Part shown: positions 54,884-63,040 of the stretch, one piece after another
Layout of the letters: the number at the start of each line of letters is the position of its first letter
How positions within the stretch are numbered: position 1 is the first letter of the stretch
NCBI RefSeq assembly: GCF_026625785.1
Contig: NZ_CP113063.1
Coordinates: forward strand, 2,666,001 to 2,730,000
Length of the DNA: 64,000 nucleotides
Origin: Gordonia sp. SL306
GTDB lineage: Bacteria; Actinomycetota; Actinomycetes; Mycobacteriales; Mycobacteriaceae
Direction: 5' to 3'
The notes under the pieces: generated by a model
The model's database searches: none
Told to the model about the DNA's origin: nothing
What the model saw: the letters and a program-made list of their open reading frames with translations, nothing else
Translations under genes and position numbers: made by a program

Positions 54884-56006
54884 GATCTGGGAGACAGCAG
54901 TGCGATCGGGTAGTGGTATCGCGGTCGCGGCGTTTCTGCAGACGCTGCACAATGCGTCCGTGATCAGGCGTCCGGTCTCGGGAGCGATGCCCCGATCCGA
55001 AGCCTTGACGGTCCTGATCCCGATGCGAGACGAGATCGTCAACGTCGCCGACTGCATGGCCGCCGTGCTCGACGGGTGCGACGGTTGGCCCGGTCTGGCA
55101 CGAGTCGTCGTCCTCGACGACGAATCGACGGACGGCACGTCGGAGGCGCTGGCCGACATCGCCGTTCGCGACCATCGGGTTCGGGTGGTGGCCGGCGAAC
55201 CGATTCCACCGGGCTGGCTCGGAAAACCGTGGGCGTGTCATCAGTTGTCGCGCTTCGCCGACGACGACGGCGGGGTGCTGATCTTTCTCGACGCCGACGT
55301 GCGGGTCGAACGGGATGCGTTCGCCGCATCGGCCGCATTGCTGCGGGCGACCGGACTCCAACTCGTCAGCCCGTACCCGCGCCAAGAGACGCACGGGCCC
55401 GTCGAGCGGCTCGTCCAGCCGCTGCTGCAGTGGTCGTGGATGAGCACCCTCCCGCTCCGCCTGGCCGAACGTTCTGCGCGGCCCTCACTCTCGGCGGCCA
55501 ATGGCCAACTGCTGGTGTGCGATGCCACCGCCTACCGTCGGGCCGGTGGCCATGCATCCGTGCGCGCGGAGATCCTGGAGGACATCGCCCTGCTACGCGC
55601 GGTCAAGCGTTCCGGCGGGCGTGGAGTCGTCGTCGAGGGCAGTGAGGTGGCGTCCTGTGCGATGTACGACGGCTGGCGGCAGGTGCGCGATGGCTATCGC
55701 AAATCACTGTGGTCGGCGTTCGGGTCGTTGCCCGGCACGATCGCCGTGGTCGCGCTGCTGAACGTCGCCTACGTGGTGCCTGCCGCCGCGATGCTCCGAG
55801 GGTCGCGTGTCGGGTTCATCGGCTATCTGGCGGGGGTGGCGTCGCGGGTGATCGTGGCACGAACCACCGCCGGTCGGGTCTGGCCGGATGCCCTCGCCCA
55901 CCCGTGGTCGATTCTGGCCTTCACCGCCCTGACCGCCGATTCCGTTGTGGCGCACCGACGAGGTTCGCTGACTTGGCGCGGACGCAGTGTGGCGGTGCGC
56001 CGATGA
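54873..56006 (+). CDS. Family 2 glycosyltransferase, CruG-like (carotenoid glycosylation)
   Basis: 377 aa from GTG 54873 with GGGAGG 5 bp upstream, overlapping cruF by 11 bp. GT2 core: TVLIPMRDEIVNVADC, VVLDDESTDGTSE, LIFLDADVRV (DxD) and the ILEDIALLRAVKR segment, followed by two C-terminal TM helices. Next to cruF it matches the cyanobacterial CruF-CruG pair, which hydrates and then glycosylates the psi-end. The sugar is unknown. Confidence 0.85.
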   Translation: MPREIWETAVRSGSGIAVAAFLQTLHNASVIRRPVSGAMPRSEALTVLIPMRDEIVNVADCMAAVLDGCDGWPGLARVVVLDDESTDGTSEALADIAVRDHRVRVVAGEPIPPGWLGKPWACHQLSRFADDDGGVLIFLDADVRVERDAFAASAALLRATGLQLVSPYPRQETHGPVERLVQPLLQWSWMSTLPLRLAERSARPSLSAANGQLLVCDATAYRRAGGHASVRAEILEDIALLRAVKRSGGRGVVVEGSEVASCAMYDGWRQVRDGYRKSLWSAFGSLPGTIAVVALLNVAYVVPAAAMLRGSRVGFIGYLAGVASRVIVARTTAGRVWPDALAHPWSILAFTALTADSVVAHRRGSLTWRGRSVAVRR

Positions 56007-57505
56007 GCGACATCATCGTGGTCGGTGCGGGCGTGGGTGGGCTGGCCGCCGCCCTGCGTCTGCGGGCCCGCGGACACCGCGTCACGGTGATGGAACAATC
56101 CGGCGAGATCGGCGGGAAGCTCGGGGTGATCGAGACAGACGGTTTCCGGTTCGATACCGGCCCATCCCTGGTCACCATGCCACACGTCCTCGCGGACCTC
56201 TTCGAGTCCTCCGGCGTCGCGCTTGCGGACGCGCTCCCGCTGGCCAGGCTCGATGTGGCCGCCCGGTATCGGTTCCCCGACGGCAACCGGCTCGATCTCC
56301 CGGGTGAACTGACCGCGATCCCGGATGCGCTCGACGCCGCACTCGGCGCCGGGGCCGGTGCGCAGTGGGCAGCGTTCCTAGCTCGCGCAGAACAGATCTG
56401 GGATCTCACCCACGAGGTGTTCCTCGAGTCGCCCCTCGGCGTACGAGCCATGCTGCGGCGGTCCCGGCCTGTCGACATCGCGACCATCGCCCCGTGGCGA
56501 ACCCTGCGAGGCCTCGGCCGGACGTATCTGTCCGATCCTCGACTGCGAATGCTGTTGGACCGGTACGCCACATACACCGGTTCGGATCCGCGGCGTGCCC
56601 CCGCCGCGCTGGCATCGGTGCCCTGGGCCGAACAGTCGTGGGGGTCCTGGTATGTGCCGGGCGGTCTCGGTCGTATCGCAACCGCCATCCGCGATCGGTT
56701 CACCGAGCTCGGCGGCGAGGTGCACCTCGACTCCGAGGTGGCCGAGCTCACCGTGGACGGTGACGGGCGCATCGACGGGGTGCGGATGGCCGATGGCCGC
56801 GTCCGGAAGACCGATCTCGTGGTCGCCAACGCCGACGCCGGTGAGGTGTACGGCCGACTGCTGAACACCCGGGCGGCACGGCGGGTGTCGGCACGCATCC
56901 GACGCGCGACACCATCACTCTCGGGGTTCGTCATCCTGCTCGGGCTCGACGACCCGCCACCGGATCACGCGCATCATCAGATCCTGTTCGCCGAGGACTA
57001 CGACGCCGAATTCGACGGCGTGTTCGGACGCGGGGCGTTCGGCAGGCACGGCGACCCGCGGCCGGTCGATCGTCCGACGGTGTACATCTCGGCGCCCGAC
57101 GACCCCGAGATCGTGCCCGGGCCTGGCACGGCATCGTGGTTCGTCCTCGTCAACGCGGCCCGGCACGACCCCCGCAACGGCGTCGACTGGGACGCTCCGG
57201 GACTCGCGACGTCCTATGCCGAGCGAGTGTTGTCGGTGATGGCCGCCCGCGGTCTCGACGTCCGTGATCGCATTCGGCATCGCACGATCCTGACCCCGGC
57301 CGATCTCGAACGCCGCACCCTGACGCCGGGAGGCTCCATCTACGGTTCGTCGTCCAATGGGCCGCGTTCGGCATTTCTCCGACCGGCCAACGCCTCTCCG
57401 GTCCCCGGGCTGTACCTCGTCGGAGGATCGGCGCACCCGGGCGGCGGTCTGCCGTTGGTCATGCTGTCGGCGGCGATCGTCGCCGATCTCATCGGACCGG
57501 CCTGA
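56003..57505 (+). CDS. CrtI-family carotenoid desaturase, probably CrtD-like (3',4'-desaturase)
   Basis: 500 aa, ATG overlapping the GT stop (ATGA). FAD motif VVGAGVGGLAAALRLRARGH, GGKLGVIETDGFRFDTGPS, and the C-terminal GLYLVGGSAHPGGGLPLVMLS. It is clearly different from the crtI on the other strand. In a cluster with cruF and a GT, a C-3',4' desaturase (CrtD) acting on 1'-hydroxylated carotenoid is the best fit. A CrtO-like ketolase is less likely from motif and context. Confidence 0.82.
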   Translation: MSDIIVVGAGVGGLAAALRLRARGHRVTVMEQSGEIGGKLGVIETDGFRFDTGPSLVTMPHVLADLFESSGVALADALPLARLDVAARYRFPDGNRLDLPGELTAIPDALDAALGAGAGAQWAAFLARAEQIWDLTHEVFLESPLGVRAMLRRSRPVDIATIAPWRTLRGLGRTYLSDPRLRMLLDRYATYTGSDPRRAPAALASVPWAEQSWGSWYVPGGLGRIATAIRDRFTELGGEVHLDSEVAELTVDGDGRIDGVRMADGRVRKTDLVVANADAGEVYGRLLNTRAARRVSARIRRATPSLSGFVILLGLDDPPPDHAHHQILFAEDYDAEFDGVFGRGAFGRHGDPRPVDRPTVYISAPDDPEIVPGPGTASWFVLVNAARHDPRNGVDWDAPGLATSYAERVLSVMAARGLDVRDRIRHRTILTPADLERRTLTPGGSIYGSSSNGPRSAFLRPANASPVPGLYLVGGSAHPGGGLPLVMLSAAIVADLIGPA

Positions 57506-57549
57506 GGAGCGAAGCGTCACCACTTGTTCCCTGAGGAGCGAAGCGTCAC
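57502..57549. repeat. Tandem 19-bp repeat between convergent carotenoid operons
   Basis: CTGAGGAGCGAAGCGTCAC at 57502-57520 and again at 57531-57549. It occupies the 50-bp gap between the crtD-like stop and the crtI stop. Similar GAGGAGCGAAGC-type repeats are known to me as common intergenic motifs in Gordonia-like genomes; it may aid bidirectional termination. Confidence 0.7.
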
Positions 57550-57555
57550 GAAGGG

Positions 57556-59139
57556 TCACGCCGACGGGCCCACCGACCTGTCCCCGCGAATCCTCTTGCG
57601 CACCAACTCGGCACTGATGAGGCACATCGGAAGGCCGATGCCCGGGGTGGTACTCGATCCGGCATACAGCAGCCCGTCGACCTTCCGTGACCGGTTCGAT
57701 GCACGGAAGAACGCGCTCTGCCCGAGGGTGTGGGCGGGCCCGAGTGCGCCACCCGACCACGAGTTCAGATCCTTGACGAAATCGGCCGGGCCCACCGTCC
57801 GCCGCACCACGATCCGCTCGGCGAGGTCCGGTATACCCGCCCAGTGCGCGATCAGATCGATGGCCCGGTCTGCGGTCTCCTCGACCAGGCGATCACCGTC
57901 CCGGTCGACGCCGCCCGATCCCAGGCCGGGGTCCGGCGGGACCGGCACCAGAAGGAACAGATTCTCGTGGCCGTCTGGCGCCACCGTCGCGTCAGTCGCC
58001 GACGGTCGGCAGACGTACAGCGAAGCGGGATCGGGTATCCGGGTGGGCGATTCGAAGATCGCGTCGAAGTTTCCCGTCCAGTCGGTGGAGAAGAGCAGCG
58101 TGTGATGACCCAGCTGCGGCGTCGCGCCGCGGATGCCGAGGAATACGAGCACCGCCCCCGGACCGGATACCGCGCGGTCCCACCATGCGTCGGGGAAGGT
58201 CTGCAGGGTTCGCGGGAGGAGTCCGGTCTCCACGTGATGCAGGTCGGCCGCGCCCACGACGATATCGGCCGGCAGCTCCTGCTCGACGCCGTCGGTGTCA
58301 CTGATGCGGACCCCGGTGACCGTTGCCCGAGGGCGCCGGGGGAGGACGCGGGTGCGTGGCGTGGTGAGGATGGCGGTGGCGGCACTTCCGGTGTGTATCT
58401 TGACGCCACGCTCGGCGGCCAACGCCGCCAACGCTTCCGGAAGCCGGACGAAGCCGCCTTGGGGGTATCGGACTCCGTCGGCGAGGTCGAGCCAGCTCAT
58501 CAGCTTGTACATCGCAGGTGTTCGGTCGGGCGAGGAGCCGAGGAACACGGCCGGGTATCCGAGGATCTGTCGGAGCCGAATATCGGAGAATCGTTGTGCC
58601 ACATGGGCGTCGAGGGTAGTAGTCAACAGGCGCAGTAGCGTTCGTGCATGCTTCAGTATCGGCAGGCCCGCATAGGCGCCCATGGTGTCGAAGTTCGTGT
58701 ACAGGAATCGTTGCACGGCAAGGTCGTACACGTCACGCGCCGACGCGAGGTAGTCGGCCAGTGCGGTACCGGCGCCCGGCTCGATCGACTCGAAGATCGA
58801 GCGGTTGCGGGCCTCGTCGCCGGTGATGTCGACGCTGTCGGCGATGCCCTCGAAGAACACCCGGTAGGCGGGTTCGAGCCGGATGAGGTCGATCTGTTCC
58901 TCGGTGGTCGTGCCCAGCAGCCGGAAGAACCGGTCGAAGACCTCCGGCATCAGCCACCAGGACGGACCGGTGTCGAACCGGAATCCGTCCTTCTCCCACG
59001 AGCCGGCACGGCCGCCCACGTCGTCGTTCTTCTCCACCACCGTCACGTCGTGACCGTCCTCGGCGAGCAGCGTCGCGGTGGCCAGACCGGCGACCCCGCC
59101 GCCGATGACGACGATGCGTCGGGCCGACGTATCGGTCAC
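57556..59139 (-). CDS. crtI: Phytoene desaturase
   Basis: 527 aa. GTG start overlaps the crtB stop (GTGA). FAD motif VVIGGGVAGLATATLLAEDGHDV, GGRAGSWEKDGFRFDTGPSWW, and C-terminal GLLYAGSSTTPGIGLPMCLISAE: the bacterial CrtI pattern. It converts phytoene to lycopene. A much longer frame through crtB exists but is an out-of-frame shadow. Third gene of idi-crtB-crtI. Confidence 0.93.
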   Translation of the reverse strand: MTDTSARRIVVIGGGVAGLATATLLAEDGHDVTVVEKNDDVGGRAGSWEKDGFRFDTGPSWWLMPEVFDRFFRLLGTTTEEQIDLIRLEPAYRVFFEGIADSVDITGDEARNRSIFESIEPGAGTALADYLASARDVYDLAVQRFLYTNFDTMGAYAGLPILKHARTLLRLLTTTLDAHVAQRFSDIRLRQILGYPAVFLGSSPDRTPAMYKLMSWLDLADGVRYPQGGFVRLPEALAALAAERGVKIHTGSAATAILTTPRTRVLPRRPRATVTGVRISDTDGVEQELPADIVVGAADLHHVETGLLPRTLQTFPDAWWDRAVSGPGAVLVFLGIRGATPQLGHHTLLFSTDWTGNFDAIFESPTRIPDPASLYVCRPSATDATVAPDGHENLFLLVPVPPDPGLGSGGVDRDGDRLVEETADRAIDLIAHWAGIPDLAERIVVRRTVGPADFVKDLNSWSGGALGPAHTLGQSAFFRASNRSRKVDGLLYAGSSTTPGIGLPMCLISAELVRKRIRGDRSVGPSA

Positions 59140-60056
59140 GCCCTCGATCCCGCCGTCGAGGGGACGCCGCGCCGCGCGGCGGCGACAGCGGCGATGCGCG
59201 CTTTGGTCGGTGCCGACACACGGACACGGCTGCGGCAGGCCACCTGGGGCGGGGTGGCGCGCAGGCGTCGTGCGAGCTCGGCGAACAGATCGTGGGCGGT
59301 GCAGACCGCGACGCGGGTGCCGCTGGGGAGAAGCGGGATCGCCTGCGCCGCTGCGACGAGGTCTGCGTCGATGTCGTCGAGCCACCGTTTCCAGGCATCG
59401 TCCGACGGATGGTCGGCATCCAATCCGATGAGGTACCGGCGGCCGAGATCGTGATCGTCCTGGGCCAGGTCGCGGAGGAAGTTGATCTTCTGGAATGCGG
59501 CGCCGAGCCGGCGAGCACCCGGCGCCAGCTGGTCGTAGCGCGCCTTCCGGTGCGGCTGATCCGCCAGAAACGCGTGGACGCACATCAGTCCGACGACTTC
59601 TGCCGAACCGTAGATGTAGTCGGCGAGACTGTCCTCGTCGTGGACGGTGCAGTCGAGGTCGGCTCGCATGGACGTGAAGAACGGGTCGACGAGAGCGGCG
59701 TCGATCCCGGTGCGCCGGGCGGTCCTCGCGAACGCATGCACGACGAGGTTGGTGCTCCAGCCCGCGGCCAGCGCTGCCGCGACGTCGTCGCCGAGGGCAT
59801 CGAGCGCGCGGCGACGTTGCGCGACGGATTGGTCGGGCCGGGGTGCGTCGACGATCTCGTCGGCGAGCCGGACGAGTGCATAGATGTTGTGGACGTCGCG
59901 TCGGATCGCGGGCGCGAGTAGTCGCGAGGCGAGTCCGAACGAACTCGAGTAGGAGCGGATGACGAGTGCGGCGCTCTGCGTGGCCACGTCGTCGTAGTGG
60001 CGGAAGGCCGGCGTCTCCGACTCGTCGGCTCGACCGAGACGCATCACGGGATTCAC
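59136..60056 (-). CDS. crtB: Phytoene synthase
   Basis: 306 aa from a GTG (60056) that overlaps the idi stop (GTGA) and follows GGAGGAG; ATG 60044 is the alternative. Asp-rich motifs LVRLADEIVD and NFLRDLAQDDHDLGR, the two Mg2+ sites of prenyl-diphosphate condensation, and SYSSSFGLASRLL near the start. It joins two GGPP to form phytoene. Confidence 0.93.
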   Translation of the reverse strand: MNPVMRLGRADESETPAFRHYDDVATQSAALVIRSYSSSFGLASRLLAPAIRRDVHNIYALVRLADEIVDAPRPDQSVAQRRRALDALGDDVAAALAAGWSTNLVVHAFARTARRTGIDAALVDPFFTSMRADLDCTVHDEDSLADYIYGSAEVVGLMCVHAFLADQPHRKARYDQLAPGARRLGAAFQKINFLRDLAQDDHDLGRRYLIGLDADHPSDDAWKRWLDDIDADLVAAAQAIPLLPSGTRVAVCTAHDLFAELARRLRATPPQVACRSRVRVSAPTKARIAAVAAARRGVPSTAGSRA

Positions 60057-60592
60057 GACTCCTCCGCGCGATACGGTCTCGGACCGAGGGCATCGACCTG
60101 GTCGACAAACCAGGGGCTGAACACCCACGGAGTGCGTCGGGCGGATTCCCAGACGTCGTCGACCGGCGCCCACACCATGTCCATCACCTCGGACGGATTC
60201 GGTCGGGGCGTCCCGACCGGGCGTGCCCGGAACACCGGGCAGATCTCGTTCTCCATGACACCGCCGGCGTCGACTGCCCGGTACCGGAAGTCGGGGAGAG
60301 CCGGGACGATGTCGGTGACGTCGAGGCCGAGTTCGCGCGGTGCGTACCGTCGCACCGCATCCTCGACGTCTTCGCCGGGGCGCGGATGACCGCAGAACGA
60401 GTTGGTCCACGCGCCGGGCCACGTGCGCTTGGTCAATGCCCGGCGGGTCATCAGGATGCGGCCCGCGGAGTCGATGAGATGGCAGGAGAACGCCAGGTGA
60501 AGTGGGGTGTCGGCGCCGTGGACACTACCTCGTGGCGCTGTCCCGTCCGGTCGTCCGTCGGCGTCGACGAGCACGACGAGGTCGTCGGTCAT
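60053..60592 (-). CDS. idi: Isopentenyl-diphosphate delta-isomerase, type I
   Basis: 179 aa. Nudix-like IDI fold with the active-site Cys in NSFCGHPRPGE and the catalytic Glu in MENEICPVF. Interconverts IPP and DMAPP, supplying the starter for GGPP synthase. GGGAGG lies 6 bp upstream of ATG 60592. First gene of idi-crtB-crtI, so the minus-strand operon supplies precursor through to lycopene. Confidence 0.93.
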   Translation of the reverse strand: MTDDLVVLVDADGRPDGTAPRGSVHGADTPLHLAFSCHLIDSAGRILMTRRALTKRTWPGAWTNSFCGHPRPGEDVEDAVRRYAPRELGLDVTDIVPALPDFRYRAVDAGGVMENEICPVFRARPVGTPRPNPSEVMDMVWAPVDDVWESARRTPWVFSPWFVDQVDALGPRPYRAEES

Positions 60593-60731
60593 GTGACTGC
60601 CTCCCTTTTACGGCCCTACGAGATATGGGTCCGGCACTGTGCGGACACCCGTTGTTCGTCACCGACGCCGAATCGGATGGATCGCGTCGCGCACGATCAC
60701 CGTGTTGCCGGCTCGTCGGGCACTGCGTCGC

Positions 60732-61769
60732 TCACCCGCTGATGAGTGGCCACAGTCCGTCGGCGCCCGCATCGACGGCGGCATCGGCGACGATCTGCTC
60801 CCAGTCGTGGACCGATCCGAACTCCGAACGCCACGCGAGTGCGGCAAGCGTGACCTCGTGCAGGGGATGCACCTGCGTCGTCCCGATGGCGCCGTGGACC
60901 TGATGGGCGTTGCGCACCACCGTGGACGTTGCGCGCCCGGTGCACGAGCGCGCCACGGCGACGAGGAATTGCAGGTTCGGTGCGGACCAGTCGGATCGCA
61001 CGGCTGCGGTGAGAGTGGACTCGGTCGCCGCCTCGGCCAGAGAGGTCTCTGCGGCGATATCGGCAACCAGGCCCGTGACGGCCTGGAATCGGGCGAGGGG
61101 CCGACCGAACTGCTCTCGCTCCACGGCGTACCTGCTGGTGAGGTCGAGAGTGCGGTCGAGGGCTGCGCAGGTCTGGACGGCACGCGCCATCGCGCCGCGT
61201 AGCCGGAATCGATCGATGACGGTGGTGTCGACGTCGGCTCCGGTGAGGTGATCGAGCTGCGCGACAACGGTATCCCGCGGCTCGCCGGCCACGTTGGTAC
61301 CCGCGGTGATGTCGAGGTCCGAGGTGTCGACGTCGGCAACCCGATAGCCGCCACCGGACGGCCAGGCGACGACCACTCGCTCCGCGCCTGCGGCCCAGCC
61401 CACATGCCGTGCGGTCCCGTGCCGGTCGAGCACACAAGCCGATCGGCGCGCATCGTCGACGGGGAAACCCGCCTCCGACAGCAACCAACCTGCCAGCAGG
61501 TCATGCTCGACGACCGGCGTCCGAACCCCGTGGGCGGCCGCGGCGCGCAGCAGTGCTGCCGCGGCGAACCAATCGGCGCCGCTCCCACCGCTTTCCTCTC
61601 GGCCCGTGAGGCGGGCGAGTCCGAGCTCGGAGAGTTGTTGCCACAGAACCGGATCCCAGGCGCTCGGATCCCGGTCCGCGGAATCGTCGGTGGCCGCCCG
61701 CTGCCGGTGTGCGGCGAACACCGCGGACAGCAGGTCCGCGAGTTCCCGGTCGACGACGGACCCGGACAT
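60732..61769 (-). CDS. Acyl-CoA dehydrogenase-family protein, short subunit
   Basis: 345 aa from ATG 61769, sharing 1 bp with the stop of the partner gene. ACAD fold: LGLARLTGREESGGSG near the N-terminus, SRYAVEREQFGRPLARFQAV in the C-domain and NAHQVHGAIGTTQVHPLHE at the end. It is shorter than usual and lacks the standard EIQ-type terminus, as seen for the partner chain of heteromeric actinobacterial ACADs. Probably forms a complex with the 61769-62920 product. Confidence 0.88.
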   Translation of the reverse strand: MSGSVVDRELADLLSAVFAAHRQRAATDDSADRDPSAWDPVLWQQLSELGLARLTGREESGGSGADWFAAAALLRAAAAHGVRTPVVEHDLLAGWLLSEAGFPVDDARRSACVLDRHGTARHVGWAAGAERVVVAWPSGGGYRVADVDTSDLDITAGTNVAGEPRDTVVAQLDHLTGADVDTTVIDRFRLRGAMARAVQTCAALDRTLDLTSRYAVEREQFGRPLARFQAVTGLVADIAAETSLAEAATESTLTAAVRSDWSAPNLQFLVAVARSCTGRATSTVVRNAHQVHGAIGTTQVHPLHEVTLAALAWRSEFGSVHDWEQIVADAAVDAGADGLWPLISG

Positions 61770-62920
61770 CAGCGCAGCCCCAATCCGCGGGCGATGACGC
61801 CGCGCAGCACCTCGTTGGTGCCGCCGCGCAGAGTGAATCCCGGCCTCTGGACGACGGCGGCATCCACCATCCGATGATGTTCCGCCAGTGCGGGATCGGC
61901 GTTGTCGGTCAGCACATCGGCCCAGTCGGCGATGTCGCCCTCGGTGGTGGTGCCCAGCACCTTGACGACTGCGGCAGCGGTGTCGGCGGGTTCGCGGCGG
62001 GCGAGGGCGCCTGCGACGGCCGTCGACATCTGATGCAAACCGGCGACCCGTGCGACGAACCGGCCGAGATCGGGGTGACGGGGCAGCGTCTCGTCGCGCA
62101 TCTGTGCGGCCGTTTCGGCCAGCAGGGGGAAGGTCGACAGAAACCGTTCCGGCCCGCTGCGTTCGAAGGCCAGCTCGGAGGTGACCTGAGCCCACCCGTC
62201 GCCGAGGGTGCCGAACAGCTTCGACTCGGGGACGAACACGTCGTCGAGGAGCACTTCATTGAAATGGTGCCGGCCATCCATCGACCGGATCGGACGGATG
62301 TCGACGCCGGTGCGATCGAGATCGACGATGAACTGACTCAGTCCGCGATGCCGATGGGCGGTGTCGAGCGGCTCGGACCGAGTGAGACAGATGAACGCTT
62401 CGGCGAGATGGGCGCCGGAGGTCCACACCTTGGTCCCGCTGACGGACCAACCCCCGTCGACACGGATCGCCCGGGTGCGGACACTGGCCAGGTCGGAACC
62501 CGAGTCGGGTTCGCTCATCCCGATCGCGAAGAAGCAGGTTCCTGCGGCGATCCTCGGGAGATAGTCACGCTTCTGTTCTTCCGTCCCGTACTTCAGCAGC
62601 GACGGAACGATCTGCCGATCGGCGATCCAGTGGGCCGCGACCGGCGCGCCCGCGGCCAGGAGTTCCTCGGTGACGACGAACCGTTGCGTCGCGTCGAGGC
62701 CATGGCCGCCGTACTCGACCGGCACGGTCATGCCGAGCCATCCGCGCGCGGCCAGGGCACGAGTGAAGTCTTCGTCCCAGCCGGTGAGCCAGCTGTCGAC
62801 GTCGCGGTCGATCCGACCGGCGGCCCGCTGCTCGTCGACGAACTCCCGCACCTCGAGTCGTAGCGCGTGGTGTTCGGCGGGATCGTCGATGGTCGGCGGG
62901 ACCAGACGCTGATCGGGCAT
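61769..62920 (-). CDS. Acyl-CoA dehydrogenase
   Basis: 383 aa. Substrate/FAD motifs FAIGMSEPDSGSDLASVRT and KVWTSGAHLAEAFICLTRS; C-terminal TLRGGTNEVLRGVIARGLGL. Complete ACAD. The pair is upstream of idi on the same strand but separated by 139 bp. Substrate unknown; paired ACADs in this lineage often act on sterol side chains, so a link with the cholesterol oxidase is possible but unproven. No clear RBS is visible before ATG 62920. Confidence 0.9.
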   Translation of the reverse strand: MPDQRLVPPTIDDPAEHHALRLEVREFVDEQRAAGRIDRDVDSWLTGWDEDFTRALAARGWLGMTVPVEYGGHGLDATQRFVVTEELLAAGAPVAAHWIADRQIVPSLLKYGTEEQKRDYLPRIAAGTCFFAIGMSEPDSGSDLASVRTRAIRVDGGWSVSGTKVWTSGAHLAEAFICLTRSEPLDTAHRHRGLSQFIVDLDRTGVDIRPIRSMDGRHHFNEVLLDDVFVPESKLFGTLGDGWAQVTSELAFERSGPERFLSTFPLLAETAAQMRDETLPRHPDLGRFVARVAGLHQMSTAVAGALARREPADTAAAVVKVLGTTTEGDIADWADVLTDNADPALAEHHRMVDAAVVQRPGFTLRGGTNEVLRGVIARGLGLR

Positions 62921-62954
62921 GTTCTGCACGATAACGGGTGTGGGTGGTGGCGGG

Positions 62955-62995
62955 GGTCTCGATACGGGACTCACTCCGTTCGTCCCTACCCGACC
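62955..62995. repeat. 41-bp dispersed inverted-repeat element, copy 2
   Basis: Starts GGTCTCGATACG and ends CTACCCGACC; same length and same terminal sequence as the minus-strand reading of copy 1 at 26779-26819, with a different centre. It lies in the divergent gap between the ACAD pair and the DUF1214 gene. Confidence 0.6.
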
Positions 62996-63040
62996 GGCGG
63001 TGGGGTGGATCATGGAGGCACCGATCACGAAAGGTGGGCG

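Noticed and set aside
57556..60108. 850-codon frame that looks like a CrtB-CrtI fusion
   Set aside because: The first about 320 codons are Arg/Pro-rich and lie out of frame over the true crtB; CrtI starts at the GTG (59139) overlapping the crtB stop.
60587..60602. Third copy of the choD/ACP palindrome at the idi start
   Set aside because: 14 of 16 bases match the choD site, but it overlaps the idi start codon, so the match may be due to coding sequence; kept only as a weak note.
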